64,000 nt of DNA from Bin87 sp965232895 (GCA_965232895.1 OZ247430.1:1798001-1862000); one strand, 5' to 3'; numbered from the stretch's first letter, positions 1 through 8,003 are shown. Notes: generated from the sequence alone by a model not told the origin. Made by a program: numbers and translations.

Positions 1-191
1 TCGCGTGGATGGTTGCCGGCCGCGCCAAATACCGCATAAACGTCCGGAGCGATGCTCAGGTCATTGCGGTTGATGCGGTAATAGATCAGCATATCGCCGG
101 CGACGTACACGCCAGACCGGTCATGATAACGAACCCGGAGAGCGGAGACGGTGTTGGTCAAAGGGATGTACTGAAAATCAGTTTCGGCCAT
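1..191 (-). CDS. Uma2-family putative endonuclease, N-terminal part
   Basis: Reverse-strand reading frame starting at ATG 189-191 and running off the window edge, so only 63 residues are visible. The visible part reads MAETDFQYIPLTNTV, then GDMLIYYR and IAPDVYAVFG. This is the usual N-terminal layout of Uma2/DUF820 proteins, a PD-(D/E)XK nuclease-fold family, where the IAPD segment carries the first acidic residue. The paralogue at 15985-16701 has the same order (GEGFLCYD, VPDCVVAFD). The catalytic E-x-A/K part lies outside the window. Family call fairly sure; function of these proteins in vivo is generally unknown. Confidence 0.7.
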   Translation of the reverse strand, partial: MAETDFQYIPLTNTVSALRVRYHDRSGVYVAGDMLIYYRINRNDLSIAPDVYAVFGAAGNHPR

Positions 192-342
192 GCGCTCACC
201 GTCTGCTGAGGGATAATGGATGGATAAGTCGTCCACCTTCTTATTCTCATTGCGGTGCGCGCCGGCCTGCTTTGCTGGATTGTTGACCATGAGGCGCTAC
301 TCCATTGCGGGCGCGTGAGCGCGTGTGATCCGGTTCCACAGG

Positions 343-1095
343 TTACTGCGCGAACAGCCCGCCGTCGATCACCAGCTCGCTGCCCGTCATGAAGGACGAC
401 TCGTCGGACGCCAGGAACAGCACGCCGTAAGCCACGTCCTCCGCCTGACCGACCCGCCCGATGGGCGTGCGTTCGAGGGACGCCTGCCGCGCCGCATCGT
501 CGCGCAGCAGGGTCGGCGTGGTCATGGGCGTCTCAATGATGCCCGGGTGCACCGAGTTGCAGCGGATGCCCTCAGCGGCGTACTGGATGGCGGTGGACTT
601 GGTGAACAGCCGCACCGCTCCCTTGGTGGCCCCGTAGGCCGGCGCCCGCCAGCTGCCGATCAGGCCGGCCACGCTGGAGATGTTGATGATCGACCCGCCG
701 CCGGCCCGGCGCATTTCGGGAATCGCGGCCTTGGTGCCCAGGAAAACGCCCTTGGCGTTGATGTCGAAAATGCTGTCCCAAAGCTCTTCGCTGGTGTCCT
801 CGATGCCCACCTGCCGGTAGATGCCGGCGTTGTTTACCAGGATGTCCAGCTTGCCGAACCGCGCCACGGCGGTGTTGACCGCGGCGTTCCACTCGTCTTC
901 GCTGGTGACGTCCAGCTTCACAAAGACGCACTCGCCGCCGGTCTCGTTGATCTCGGCTTCAAGTTGCCGGCCCTCGTCTTCGAGCACGTCGGCGATTACC
1001 ACCTTGCACCCCTCGCCGGCGAACAGGCGGGCCTCGGCGGCCCCCTGACCCCGCGAGCCGCCGCTGATCAGAGCAACCTTGTTTTCCAGACGCAT
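343..1095 (-). CDS. SDR family NAD(P)-dependent oxidoreductase
   Basis: Cytosolic short-chain dehydrogenase of 250 residues, a normal length for classical SDRs. The cofactor loop SGGSRGQG is at residues 11-18, NNAG at 88-91, catalytic Ser in INISS at about 140, and the YGATK active site with Tyr154 and Lys158. The C-terminal MTGSELVIDGG is typical. An in-frame ATG lies 30 bases upstream, but GAGGTG sits 7 bases before the ATG at 1093-1095, so MRLENK is chosen. It is a close paralogue of the SDR at 10899-11675 (same TKAAIPxMRRAGGGSI block). Substrate unknown; oxidation of a hydroxyl group is inferred from the family. Confidence 0.92.
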   Translation of the reverse strand: MRLENKVALISGGSRGQGAAEARLFAGEGCKVVIADVLEDEGRQLEAEINETGGECVFVKLDVTSEDEWNAAVNTAVARFGKLDILVNNAGIYRQVGIEDTSEELWDSIFDINAKGVFLGTKAAIPEMRRAGGGSIINISSVAGLIGSWRAPAYGATKGAVRLFTKSTAIQYAAEGIRCNSVHPGIIETPMTTPTLLRDDAARQASLERTPIGRVGQAEDVAYGVLFLASDESSFMTGSELVIDGGLFAQ

Positions 1096-1483
1096 ACAAA
1101 CACCTCGGATGTGGATGTCCGCCAACGACAGGCGGCGGTACGGGAGGGATTCGGAATTACGAGCATGATTGTAACGTTGCAGGTTCGGGCGTCAAGGGAC
1201 GGGAATGCGGGCTGCTGCTGGGGTTTGAGGTGAGCGTCCGACACCAAAGCCGGCATACCGGCGAAAGCCGGTATCCAGAAAGTCTTTGCTCCGCTCGGTT
1301 TGCTGGCTGGGGGGATTTCTGGGTTCCTGCGAAAGCAGGAACGGCGTGTTGCTTGCCAGGAAACCCACCAACTGGCAACAGTTATAGTGCGAGGTTCATG
1401 CCCATCCGTGTTGGGCAGTCATTCCCGTGGGCGCATCCCGGCAGGTGCGCGGAGGGGGAGAGGCAGGATGTCTGTCAACCCGC
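1096..1483. repeat. gap with paired hairpin repeat
   Basis: No gene seen between the SDR start and the HxlR stop. Around 1252-1345 it carries two small hairpins, ATACCGGC-gaaa-GCCGGTAT and TTCCTGC-gaaa-GCAGGAA, separated by CCAGAAA...TTTCTGG arms. It is a diverged copy of the nested hairpin repeat seen near 9000, 47810, 57470 and 58715. Confidence 0.6.
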
Positions 1484-1957
1484 TCAGCCGCGCGATGGCT
1501 CGACCTGCGGATCATCACCAACGCCATTCAGCAGGGGCAGGATGTCGCCCCGGTCGGTCTGCTCCATGGCGTCCAGAGCCTCACCGCAAACCTCAAACAA
1601 ATCGGTCCTTATTCGTTCGGCCAGTTCGGGCGAAACCCTGGTTTCCGGGTCATGCTTCTCGGCCCAAGCGAATATGGCCAACATGACCGGGAGCAGATCT
1701 TTCCCTTTGTCCGTCAACTCGTACAGGATCTGTCGCCCGTTGGTTGGGTCCCTTTGCCGGCTGATGATCTGCTGCGCCTCCAGTCGGCTCAGCCGGTCGG
1801 ACAGGACGTTGGTAGAAATGCCTTCATCCGCGTCGACGAAGTCCCGAAACCTGGTGGAGCCGCGAAACATCATGTCGCGGACGATCAGGAGCGACCAGCG
1901 ATCCCCGAAGACGCCAAGCCCATACCGAATCGGGCATTGGTTAGGCTCATAAATCAT
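1484..1957 (-). CDS. HxlR-family winged-helix transcriptional regulator
   Basis: DNA-binding protein of 157 residues from the ATG at 1955-1957. It opens with NQCPIRYGLGVFGDRWSLLIVRD-type sequence, the diagnostic HxlR N-terminus with the Cys-Pro and the GDRWSLLI helix, followed by the ISTNVLSDRLSRLE recognition helix and the RQILYELTDKG wing. HxlR proteins are dimers that bind palindromic operators and often sense electrophiles or aromatics through the N-terminal Cys. It is divergent from the MFS transporter at 2141, and two matching palindromes lie between them, so it probably controls itself and the pump. The Cys may be the sensor (inference). Confidence 0.9.
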   Translation of the reverse strand: MIYEPNQCPIRYGLGVFGDRWSLLIVRDMMFRGSTRFRDFVDADEGISTNVLSDRLSRLEAQQIISRQRDPTNGRQILYELTDKGKDLLPVMLAIFAWAEKHDPETRVSPELAERIRTDLFEVCGEALDAMEQTDRGDILPLLNGVGDDPQVEPSRG

Positions 1958-1986
1958 GAGCCCAGTATACCGACAACCCGGAATGC

Positions 1987-2036
1987 CTTGCAATCCGCAA
2001 GCGATTGTGTATAATAACTTGCAAAACGCAAGTTAT
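1987..2036. promoter_or_regulatory. tandem HxlR operators and MFS promoter
   Basis: Two inverted repeats share the core CTTGC-N5-GCAAG: 1987-2001 (CTTGC aatcc GCAAG) and 2014-2036 (ATAACTTGC aaaac GCAAGTTAT, nine-base perfect arms). Their centres are 31 bases apart, about three helical turns, so two dimers would bind the same DNA face. A TATAAT box at 2010-2015 lies between them, with a weak TTGCAA at 1989-1994 (15-base spacing), pointing toward the MFS gene. Both sites flank or overlap the promoter, suggesting repression. Structure is seen; the protein-site pairing is inferred. Confidence 0.75.
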
Positions 2037-2140
2037 GGACGCTTCCCCTGACTGAACCAGGACCATGGGCCGCGCGATTACGCCGGTAGCTGGAGCGCAC
2101 TCCAGGTGGCCGCGCTGCTGAAGGGTCTACGATTATACCA

Positions 2141-3370
2141 ATGGAAACACGCCACCCTGAAACATTGACCGGGCAGGTCGCGCAACGCGAGATCAACAAA
2201 GCATGGTTCATGGCCGTGCTCTCGCTCACCGTTTTTGCGACGATAAGCGCGATCCTGATCGTCCCGCCGCTGCTGGTGGAAATCGCGACCGACCTGGACA
2301 TATCGGTGGCCGTGGCCGGGCAGCTGGCGACAGCGACCTTCGCAGCCTGGGCGGTCACCGGGGTGTCGGCCGCTCCACTGTCCGACTCCTTCGGGCGCCG
2401 GCCGGTGGCCCTGGTGAGTCTGGCAGTGCTCTCGTTATCCACCCTGGGTTGCGCATTCGCGCCCAACCTGGAGACGCTGCTGGCGCTGCGGGTCCTGACC
2501 GGTCTTGGTGGGGGAGTGATTCCTCCCAACATCGTGGGGTCGGTGGTGGACGTCATTTCGCCCGCCAGGCGGTCGCGGGCGGTGAGCGCCCTGCTGTCGA
2601 TCCAGGGGTTGGCCGCGGCCATCAGTGTACCGCTGGTTGCGGTGCTGGCCGATGTGGGCGGCTGGCAGTTTGCGTTCGTCTTGTACGGAAGCGTGCTGGT
2701 GGTGGCCCTGGTGGCGAATTTCCTTTGGCTCCCCAAACAGCAGGGAGAGCGAGTCCGGAACTTCGCGTACTTTTCCAGATACCGGGCGCTGACGTCGATA
2801 CGGTTCTTCCGCGTCGCAGTCCCGGTGAACGTGACGCAGCGTATCGCCTTTTGGGGGAGCATCAGTTTCTTCGCCGCCTACCTGATCAATACTTTCGGGC
2901 TGAGCGTGGGGTTCGTGGCCCTGCCGCTGGCGATAACCTCCATTGGGCAGATGGTCGGCACCTACAGCGCATCGTACGGAGCCAACCTGAGGTATCGCGC
3001 GCTGATCATCGCCGCCTGTGGCATCGTCGGCGGGGCGTTGGGGTTCGTGGTATTTTCCGTGGAGATGGGGCTGTGGGCAACGGTGGCCGTTGCGACGGTC
3101 AGCACCGGCCTGCTGAGTGCGACCTTTCCGATCCTCATCTCCGCCAGCACCGAGTATTCCGGCGAGTCCAAGGCCACCGGCGTGGGTCTCATGGGTTTCA
3201 GCAACCAGGGCGGCGGGATGCTGGGCGCTGCCATAGCCGGGGCGCTGTTGGCGAACGTTGGCTACAGCGGCATCGGCTACATGTGCGTCGGCGCAACCGT
3301 CGTCAGCGCACTGCTGACCAGCCTCTTCGGCCGCCAATTCGGGGAAACGGCGGGCCAGAGCAAAGGGTAG
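2141..3370 (+). CDS. MFS transporter, drug/aromatic efflux type
   Basis: Inner-membrane transporter of 409 residues with about 12 hydrophobic helices. The loop between helices 2 and 3 has DSFGRRPV (residues 82-89), the motif A that gates proton-coupled MFS carriers, and RVLTGLGGG follows as a motif B-like segment. The length and the two six-helix halves fit the DHA1 drug-proton antiporters. It is divergent from the HxlR regulator and its promoter lies among the HxlR palindromes, so it is probably induced by the compound it exports. Substrate cannot be told from sequence. Confidence 0.9.
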   Translation: METRHPETLTGQVAQREINKAWFMAVLSLTVFATISAILIVPPLLVEIATDLDISVAVAGQLATATFAAWAVTGVSAAPLSDSFGRRPVALVSLAVLSLSTLGCAFAPNLETLLALRVLTGLGGGVIPPNIVGSVVDVISPARRSRAVSALLSIQGLAAAISVPLVAVLADVGGWQFAFVLYGSVLVVALVANFLWLPKQQGERVRNFAYFSRYRALTSIRFFRVAVPVNVTQRIAFWGSISFFAAYLINTFGLSVGFVALPLAITSIGQMVGTYSASYGANLRYRALIIAACGIVGGALGFVVFSVEMGLWATVAVATVSTGLLSATFPILISASTEYSGESKATGVGLMGFSNQGGGMLGAAIAGALLANVGYSGIGYMCVGATVVSALLTSLFGRQFGETAGQSKG

Positions 3371-3584
3371 ACACGAGCACTCTATCCCAGCGGGCGTGCG
3401 GTGGCCGAGCGATCATTTTCCAAACGCATGCAAACCGCCTCGAAAGCATCCAACCACTCCCGGTTTTCACGGAAAGCGAGATTGCAGTCGATCCGCCATT
3501 CAGAGGCGCACGGGTAGCTGTTTCACGTCTCCGACGGTATCGGTTATGATGGGGCCATCATCACACAACGAATGTTGGGTCGCC

Positions 3585-3752
3585 ATGAACCCCATAAACA
3601 TAGCCGGGCTTTTCGTGGCCCTTGTCTTCGTGGTCGCTATGCTGCCATTCGCCATTGGGGCCGGGTTGTATGAGGGTAGTTTAACGTTGCTGGTCGGAGG
3701 GGGGATAGGCTACGGTCTAGGGGCCGTCATCATCAGCCTATTCACGAGATGA
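3585..3752 (+). CDS. small membrane protein
   Basis: A 55-residue protein from the ATG at 3585. It has two hydrophobic stretches, IAGLFVALVFVVAMLPFAIG and a second one rich in Gly (LLVGGGIGYGLGAVIISLF), so it should be a two-helix membrane hairpin. The next gene starts 4 bases after its stop, which suggests co-transcription. The start could be further upstream, but the upstream residues look noncoding. Family not recognised. Confidence 0.5.
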   Translation: MNPINIAGLFVALVFVVAMLPFAIGAGLYEGSLTLLVGGGIGYGLGAVIISLFTR

Positions 3753-3756
3753 CCCA

Positions 3757-4140
3757 ATGGCAAACGGTAGCAGCATATGGTCGCGAGGGTTCCGTTTGTT
3801 TTTGCGTGATATCGTGCATATCGGCTCCGTTGGCGTCACGCAATTCCAAACGGAACCGTCGCGAGCCATGCAGTGGTTGCGCTCTTGGAGAATGCGGAGG
3901 CTGAGCCAGGAGCAATATCTGAAGAGAGTCTGGGCATTCTTGTTCATCGTAGGGGCATCATCTATTTCGATCGACCTTTGGCAGGACGGAGTTATCCTGG
4001 TCAAGGGAGTGCCCGTATTGACCACCCTAGGGGCGACCATCCTCGCAGTAACCCTGAGTTCGATGCTCAGTTGGCGAGTGCAGGTAGCATGGCACGAAAG
4101 AACTGAACTCAGTCAGCCTCCAAGCGCCGAGACACCGTAG
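3757..4140 (+). CDS. hypothetical protein with two membrane segments
   Basis: A 127-residue protein. The N-terminal half is basic and Trp/Arg-rich (QWLRSWRMRRLSQEQYLKR), followed by two apolar stretches, VWAFLFIVGASSISI and VLTTLGATILAVTLSSML, then a short polar tail. It starts 4 bases after the small membrane protein, so the two probably form a unit. No family recognised. A shorter reading frame exists on the opposite strand, but this one has the better membrane-protein pattern. Confidence 0.5.
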   Translation: MANGSSIWSRGFRLFLRDIVHIGSVGVTQFQTEPSRAMQWLRSWRMRRLSQEQYLKRVWAFLFIVGASSISIDLWQDGVILVKGVPVLTTLGATILAVTLSSMLSWRVQVAWHERTELSQPPSAETP

Positions 4141-4177
4141 CATCGCAGCGATCAACCGATCTGTAGTCTCCACCACG

Positions 4178-4663
4178 ATGTCAATCACTCAGTGGAGGAG
4201 AGTCGTATCGCTCGGGGTATTCCTCGCGGCGATCGCCTGCTCCACCGGCCAACCCGCCGCCGACTTCGCCCTGAAAACCTTTGCCGGCGAGGAATTTCGC
4301 CTGTCTGAGCAGCGCGGCCAAGCGGTGGTCATCAATTTCTGGTACCCGTCCTGCCCGCCCTGCCGCGACGAGATGCCCGCTTTCCAGGAGGTCTGGGAGG
4401 AGTACCAGGGCCGCGACGTGCGCTTCATCGGGCTGTTCGTGCCCCAGGGTTTCGACACGGAGGTCGAGGCGCGGCAGTTCGTGGATGAGTTCGGCCTGAC
4501 CTTCGACTTCGCCACCGACGTGCGCGCCCGGGTGGCCCAGGAATACGCGGTGCAGTTCTTCCCCACCACCTACTTCATCGACCAGGGTGGCCGGATCCAC
4601 AAGATGGAGATCAGCCGCATGGACGTTGACACGCTGACCGAAATACTGGACGAATTGCTCTGA
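4178..4663 (+). CDS. TlpA/ResA-type thioredoxin-fold lipoprotein
   Basis: Extracytoplasmic thiol-disulfide protein of 161 residues. A signal peptide ends in LAAIAC, with Cys21 as the likely lipidated residue. The redox motif is WYPSCPPCRDE, with Cys59 and Cys62, and the cis-proline loop is FFPTTYFID. CPPC with a lipoprotein anchor is typical of TlpA/ResA reductants used in cytochrome c or oxidative-fold maturation. It overlaps the next membrane gene by one base (TGATG), so translation is coupled. Which partner it reduces is unknown. Confidence 0.88.
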   Translation: MSITQWRRVVSLGVFLAAIACSTGQPAADFALKTFAGEEFRLSEQRGQAVVINFWYPSCPPCRDEMPAFQEVWEEYQGRDVRFIGLFVPQGFDTEVEARQFVDEFGLTFDFATDVRARVAQEYAVQFFPTTYFIDQGGRIHKMEISRMDVDTLTEILDELL

Positions 4664-5124
4664 TGGTCGACGTGCTGGGCATCATCCTGCTCATCATCCG
4701 CTGGGCGCACGCCCTGGCGGCGGTGGTGTGGATCGGCGGCAGCCTGTTCATGCTGCTGGCCGGTCGACCCGCGCTGCGCACCGCCGACACGGGCGGACTG
4801 GTAGGCCGGGCGCTGGCTGCTGAGTTCCGGCCCATGGTACTCACCGCCATCGCCGTGCTCATCGTGTCCGGCGTGATCCTGACGGTGGACCGGCTCACCT
4901 CTGACGCCGCCGGCATGGCCTATACGGTGGCGCTGGTCGCCAAAATCCTGCTGGCGGTGTACGCTTTCGTTGTCGCCTGGCTCCTGCCCCGACACCGGGA
5001 CCGGCCCGCCGGTGGCATTCCCGGCGCAATGACCGGACCGGTGGCGTTGACCGTCGCCGGCGTCCTGGTGATCGGCCTGGCCGACGTACTCACCTGGTTA
5101 TTCGAGAAAGGACTGGCCGGCTGA
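4663..5124 (+). CDS. CopD-like four-helix membrane protein
   Basis: A 153-residue protein with four apolar helices. It opens with LLIIRWAHALAAVVWIGGSLF; a His in the first helix followed by WIGG is the pattern seen in CopD-like and related small haem or copper membrane proteins. The ATG overlaps the TlpA stop by one base. A redox partnership with the TlpA lipoprotein is plausible (inference). A few residues of the family pattern are visible, but function is not established. Confidence 0.65.
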   Translation: MVDVLGIILLIIRWAHALAAVVWIGGSLFMLLAGRPALRTADTGGLVGRALAAEFRPMVLTAIAVLIVSGVILTVDRLTSDAAGMAYTVALVAKILLAVYAFVVAWLLPRHRDRPAGGIPGAMTGPVALTVAGVLVIGLADVLTWLFEKGLAG

Positions 5125-5144
5125 ATTCAGCTGAGGTGAACGAA

Positions 5145-5366
5145 TTGAGAACCGACCTGCTGGACATACTGGCCTGCCCGGTCTGCCGGGGCACACTGAT
5201 CCTCGATGCAGAGACCATCTCGCCGGAAGACGCGCCCGACGCCGGCGAAGTCCTGACCGGCGCCCTGAAATGCTCTCCTTGCAACGAGACCTATCCCATC
5301 CGAGACGGCATTCCCAACCTGCTGCCGCCCGACCTGCGGGACGCGGAAGCGGCGGCGGGGCGGTAG
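5145..5366 (+). CDS. Trm112-family zinc-ribbon protein
   Basis: Small cytosolic protein of 73 residues. It starts RTDLLDILACPVCRG and ends KCSPCNETYPIRDGIPNLLP, the classic Trm112/YcaR pattern with two Cys-x2-Cys knuckles and the YPIRDGIPNLL tail. A TTG at 5145 gives the canonical MRTDLLDILACP start, and GAGGTG at 5134-5139 is well spaced for it; a GTG at 5136 would add three residues but overlaps that ribosome site. Trm112 proteins activate methyltransferases in other organisms; the partner here is unknown. Confidence 0.88.
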   Translation: MRTDLLDILACPVCRGTLILDAETISPEDAPDAGEVLTGALKCSPCNETYPIRDGIPNLLPPDLRDAEAAAGR

Positions 5367-5384
5367 GCGAAGGATGCACAACCG

Positions 5385-5876
5385 ATGGAATACAAGGGAC
5401 GAAAGTACCGAAAGCTTTACGCTCATCTGCTCAGCCTGTCGTCTCAGGAATGGACGGCTTCATTCGCCGATATTGAAGCCATCATCGGTGACCATCTGCC
5501 GGCGTCCGCGTGGGATTACCAAGTTTGGTGGGCTAACGACGTAACCCACAGCCAGGGCGCTGCATGGCTTGCCGCAGGCTGGGAAACGGCGCAAGTGGAT
5601 AGGGACGCGGAAACACTGCTGTTTCGCAAGAAGGATTCTTCTACCAGTCGGCGGCGGACTTTCAATGCCATATTGCCAGACCGAGCCGCATTTCCCCAGG
5701 CGAATGGCCCTGGCGTCAGTCGGCAGGACGCTGTAGTGAGGGACGGTAAGTCAGTAACCTCCTCCGACGCCCTGAACGCGCTGGATCAATTGCAAGTGGC
5801 GCTGAGGGATCGCGAGGTGGACCTTGATGGGTGGGCGCGAAATATGCGGGCGGAACGGCGCGTCAATGGCCTGTGA
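5385..5876 (+). CDS. DUF7662-type protein, likely antitoxin of the PIN gene
   Basis: A 163-residue protein. Residues 1-85 follow the DUF7662 pattern: YRKLYAHLLSLSSQEWTASF, then ADIEAIIGDHLPASAW, WWANDVTHSQGAAWLAAGW and TLLFRK. The C-terminal 60 residues are polar, with a short helix ALNALDQLQVALRDREVD that resembles an antitoxin toxin-binding tail. Its stop overlaps the GTG start of the PIN gene by four bases (GTGA). That overlap argues for a coupled antitoxin-toxin pair in which a DUF7662 DNA-binding-like domain replaces the usual AbrB or MetJ fold. The pairing is inferred. Confidence 0.75.
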   Translation: MEYKGRKYRKLYAHLLSLSSQEWTASFADIEAIIGDHLPASAWDYQVWWANDVTHSQGAAWLAAGWETAQVDRDAETLLFRKKDSSTSRRRTFNAILPDRAAFPQANGPGVSRQDAVVRDGKSVTSSDALNALDQLQVALRDREVDLDGWARNMRAERRVNGL

Positions 5877-6247
5877 CGATTCATCTGGACACCAGTTTTC
5901 TCATCCGGGCGCTGATACCGGATTCGCCGGAGAACCATAGACTGCGGGAATGGATCCGCGCCGGCGACACCATCGTTGTCAGCGCGGTGGCTTGGGCTGA
6001 ATTTCTGTGCGGCCCGTTGACTGCCGACGAGCTGCAATTAGCCGCCCAGGTAGTTGGACCGCCGCAAGATTTCACGTCCCGACATGCAATGACGGCCGCG
6101 CGCCTGTTCAACACTTCGGGCCGACGCCGGGGCACGATGATGGACTGCATGATCGCGGCGGTCGCGCTGGGAGCAGGCTCCCAATTCGCGACCGCCAATG
6201 AGGACGACTTTGCCAGATTTACGGAACAGGGCTTGCGACTGGTGTAG
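5873..6247 (+). CDS. vapC: PIN-domain ribonuclease toxin, VapC-like
   Basis: RNase of the PIN fold, 124 residues from the GTG at 5873. The acidic site is complete: Asp6 in LDTSFL, Glu43 in AWAEFL, Asp91 in MMDCMIA and the ANEDDF segment near 109. These residues bind Mg or Mn for single-strand RNA cleavage in VapC toxins. The start is chosen because it overlaps the stop of the upstream DUF7662 gene; an ATG 42 bases earlier would add residues not typical of the family. Its stop is 3 bases from the stop of the convergent selenoprotein gene. Confidence 0.85.
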   Translation: MTIHLDTSFLIRALIPDSPENHRLREWIRAGDTIVVSAVAWAEFLCGPLTADELQLAAQVVGPPQDFTSRHAMTAARLFNTSGRRRGTMMDCMIAAVALGAGSQFATANEDDFARFTEQGLRLV

Positions 6248-6250
6248 ACC

Positions 6251-6787
6251 TCAGCCGCTCGTCAGGATCGCTGCCACCTCGGTGGCCAGACCCTCGGCCC
6301 GCTCTCGCAGCGCCGGGCGTTCCAGGTTCTCGATGGGGTGCTGGGTGAAGATCGTCGGGTAGTCTTCCGCGCCCCACATCTTGGCCATGCCTCTGGCGGT
6401 GGGGATAAAGCGGTCGGTGCAAATGGTGGCGGAGGGGAGGCCGGCCTTCTCAACGTGGATTCCGTCGTGCACACTGCACGCGCTGCAGCTCCCTCAATCG
6501 CCGATGGCCACCACCACCGAATCGACGTTGGCCACCAACTCCTCCAGTTCCTGGGGATCAGCCGGCCGCGACGCGCTGGGCTTGCGCAGCCAGCGGATCT
6601 CGCGGATCTCGTAGCGGTTGCGCAGGACTTCAGCCAGCTCTTCGAGCAAAACGTCGGCGTTGCGCTTGCTGTCGTCGATCAGGCCCACACGGGTGCCGGC
6701 CAGGGTGGGCAGGCGTGGCGCTCCGTCAAAGGGCGCGATGATCGGTTCGGTGGTCGGGTTGACCAGCGTGTATTGCTGGGTCGCCAT
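6251..6787 (-). CDS. UGSC-family selenoprotein, Sec encoded by UGA
   Basis: One reading frame of 178 residues with an in-frame TGA at 6494-6496. The frame reads VVVAIGD, TGA, GSCSACSVHDG, which is exactly the U-G-S-C motif naming this family, so Sec98 is followed by Gly-Ser-Cys. The two halves stay in the same frame and both look coding (N-terminal TLAGTRVGLIDDSKRNADVLLEEL; C-terminal TICTDRFIPTARGMAKMWG). A hairpin at 6466-6480 fits a bacterial SECIS. Sec/Cys spacing suggests a redox or nucleophilic role; the reaction is not known. The partner gene at 6821 starts 33 bases upstream in the same direction. Standard gene calling would split this gene in two. Confidence 0.88.
6466..6480 (-). promoter_or_regulatory. 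bacterial SECIS hairpin of the UGSC selenoprotein
   Basis: On the coding strand CGTGCA-GTG-TGCACG forms a perfect six-pair stem with a three-base loop. It starts 16 bases after the U of the UGA; the loop GU is at offsets 22-23, near the GGU of the E. coli fdhF SECIS loop. Compare the OsmC selenoprotein hairpin at 34158-34174. Confidence 0.75.
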
Positions 6788-6820
6788 ACTCTTCCCTCCT
6801 TGGAGGCTTTTGCTGTCTCG

Positions 6821-7888
6821 CTACGGTACGTTTACTGCCCTAGTAACGGCGGTGGAGCCGACCTTGGGCCCCCAACTGGGTATCACCGAGGCCATGTTGG
6901 ACTCCTCGCCACCGGCGAATATTACCAGAATATCCTCCGGTTCGGGAATCAGCGGGACCATTGTGGCCTCGTCCCCCGGTTCCACGTCGCCGCGCAATAC
7001 CAGGCCGCGCTTGAGGTCCGCCACCGAACGGTGAATGTTGGCGTGCAGGTATTCGCGCACCCGGTCCTTGGTCCAGTCCCGCCACAGGTTGCTGTTGCCG
7101 GCGAAGGTGACCACAATCTGGCCCTGGCGGATACCCACCGAAACGTCGCCTACGGAGCCGGAGGTGGACATGGAGGTGCCCAGCGTCGACGCCACGTCGG
7201 CCATGGCATACAGGATGGCTTCGGGCCGACCCACGGCGCGGATCTGGCGGGGGCTCTCGCCGGCGAACACCGTCACCGTGCTGTCCGACGCGTTGAAGCC
7301 GCGGTCGACATGCAGCGGAGTCCAGTGGGTCTCATCCTCTGCCTCGGCGATGCAGTAGGTGTACTTGCCCGGATGGCCAATGACGCTGCGGTCGAACAGG
7401 CCGGGGATGGCGGCGCAGGCGTTCATCAGGATGAGCCGGATGGCCCGTCCGATGGTGCCATTGGCCCGGTTGCCGGGACCGAACAGGTTGTTTCGGCTGT
7501 TGAGACCGATCTGCTCCCGGATCGGCCCATTGACGATGCAGAGCACCGCCGAACCGCCCATGCTCGAGGACGGTCCCACCAGGTTGAACGTTGGGTCCAA
7601 CATGGCCTCAGTGGCGGCCAGCACAACCGGAAAGTACTCGGGAAGGCAGCCGGCCATCACCGCATTGGCCGCCGCCTTTTCAACGGTGATCACGCGGCGC
7701 CGCTCGGGCAGTTCACCCAGGACGTCGTCGGGATCGCGGCCGGCATAGCCGATGAACTCGGCCACCCGGACGGTGGTGGGCGGGACTACGGGCAGGCCGT
7801 CGCTCCAGCCCAGCTCGTAGCCTTTCTCGATGGCAGCGAGGGCGTCGTCCCAGGTTGCGGTGGTGATGTCAGTGAAGTTGGTGGTCAA
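6821..7888 (-). CDS. conserved protein of unknown function, UGSC partner
   Basis: A 355-residue soluble protein in the same direction as, and 33 bases before, the UGSC selenoprotein gene. Visible features are an N-terminal helix WDDALAAIEKGYELGWSDGLPVVPPT, a Gly/Ser-rich stretch VGPSSSMGGSAVLCIVNGPI, and the conserved-looking NLFGPGNRANGTIGRAIRL. No signal peptide or membrane helix. The GLPVVPPT motif and the close spacing suggest that it forms a functional pair with the selenoprotein. I do not recognise a catalytic family and give no reaction. Confidence 0.8.
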   Translation of the reverse strand: MTTNFTDITTATWDDALAAIEKGYELGWSDGLPVVPPTTVRVAEFIGYAGRDPDDVLGELPERRRVITVEKAAANAVMAGCLPEYFPVVLAATEAMLDPTFNLVGPSSSMGGSAVLCIVNGPIREQIGLNSRNNLFGPGNRANGTIGRAIRLILMNACAAIPGLFDRSVIGHPGKYTYCIAEAEDETHWTPLHVDRGFNASDSTVTVFAGESPRQIRAVGRPEAILYAMADVASTLGTSMSTSGSVGDVSVGIRQGQIVVTFAGNSNLWRDWTKDRVREYLHANIHRSVADLKRGLVLRGDVEPGDEATMVPLIPEPEDILVIFAGGEESNMASVIPSWGPKVGSTAVTRAVNVP

Positions 7889-8003
7889 TTCATTTTCCTC
7901 GGTGAGTATGGGTCGTTGACATCAACGAACCGGGTGGGGTGGATTTTCGCTTGAACCGGGGAGGATATCCACGGTATCGGGGTCGCCTTTGTGAGCAATG
8001 TGG

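Noticed and set aside
6338..7954. Long open frame opposite the UGSC operon
   Set aside because: Runs antisense to two well-supported genes, and its composition follows their codon pattern.
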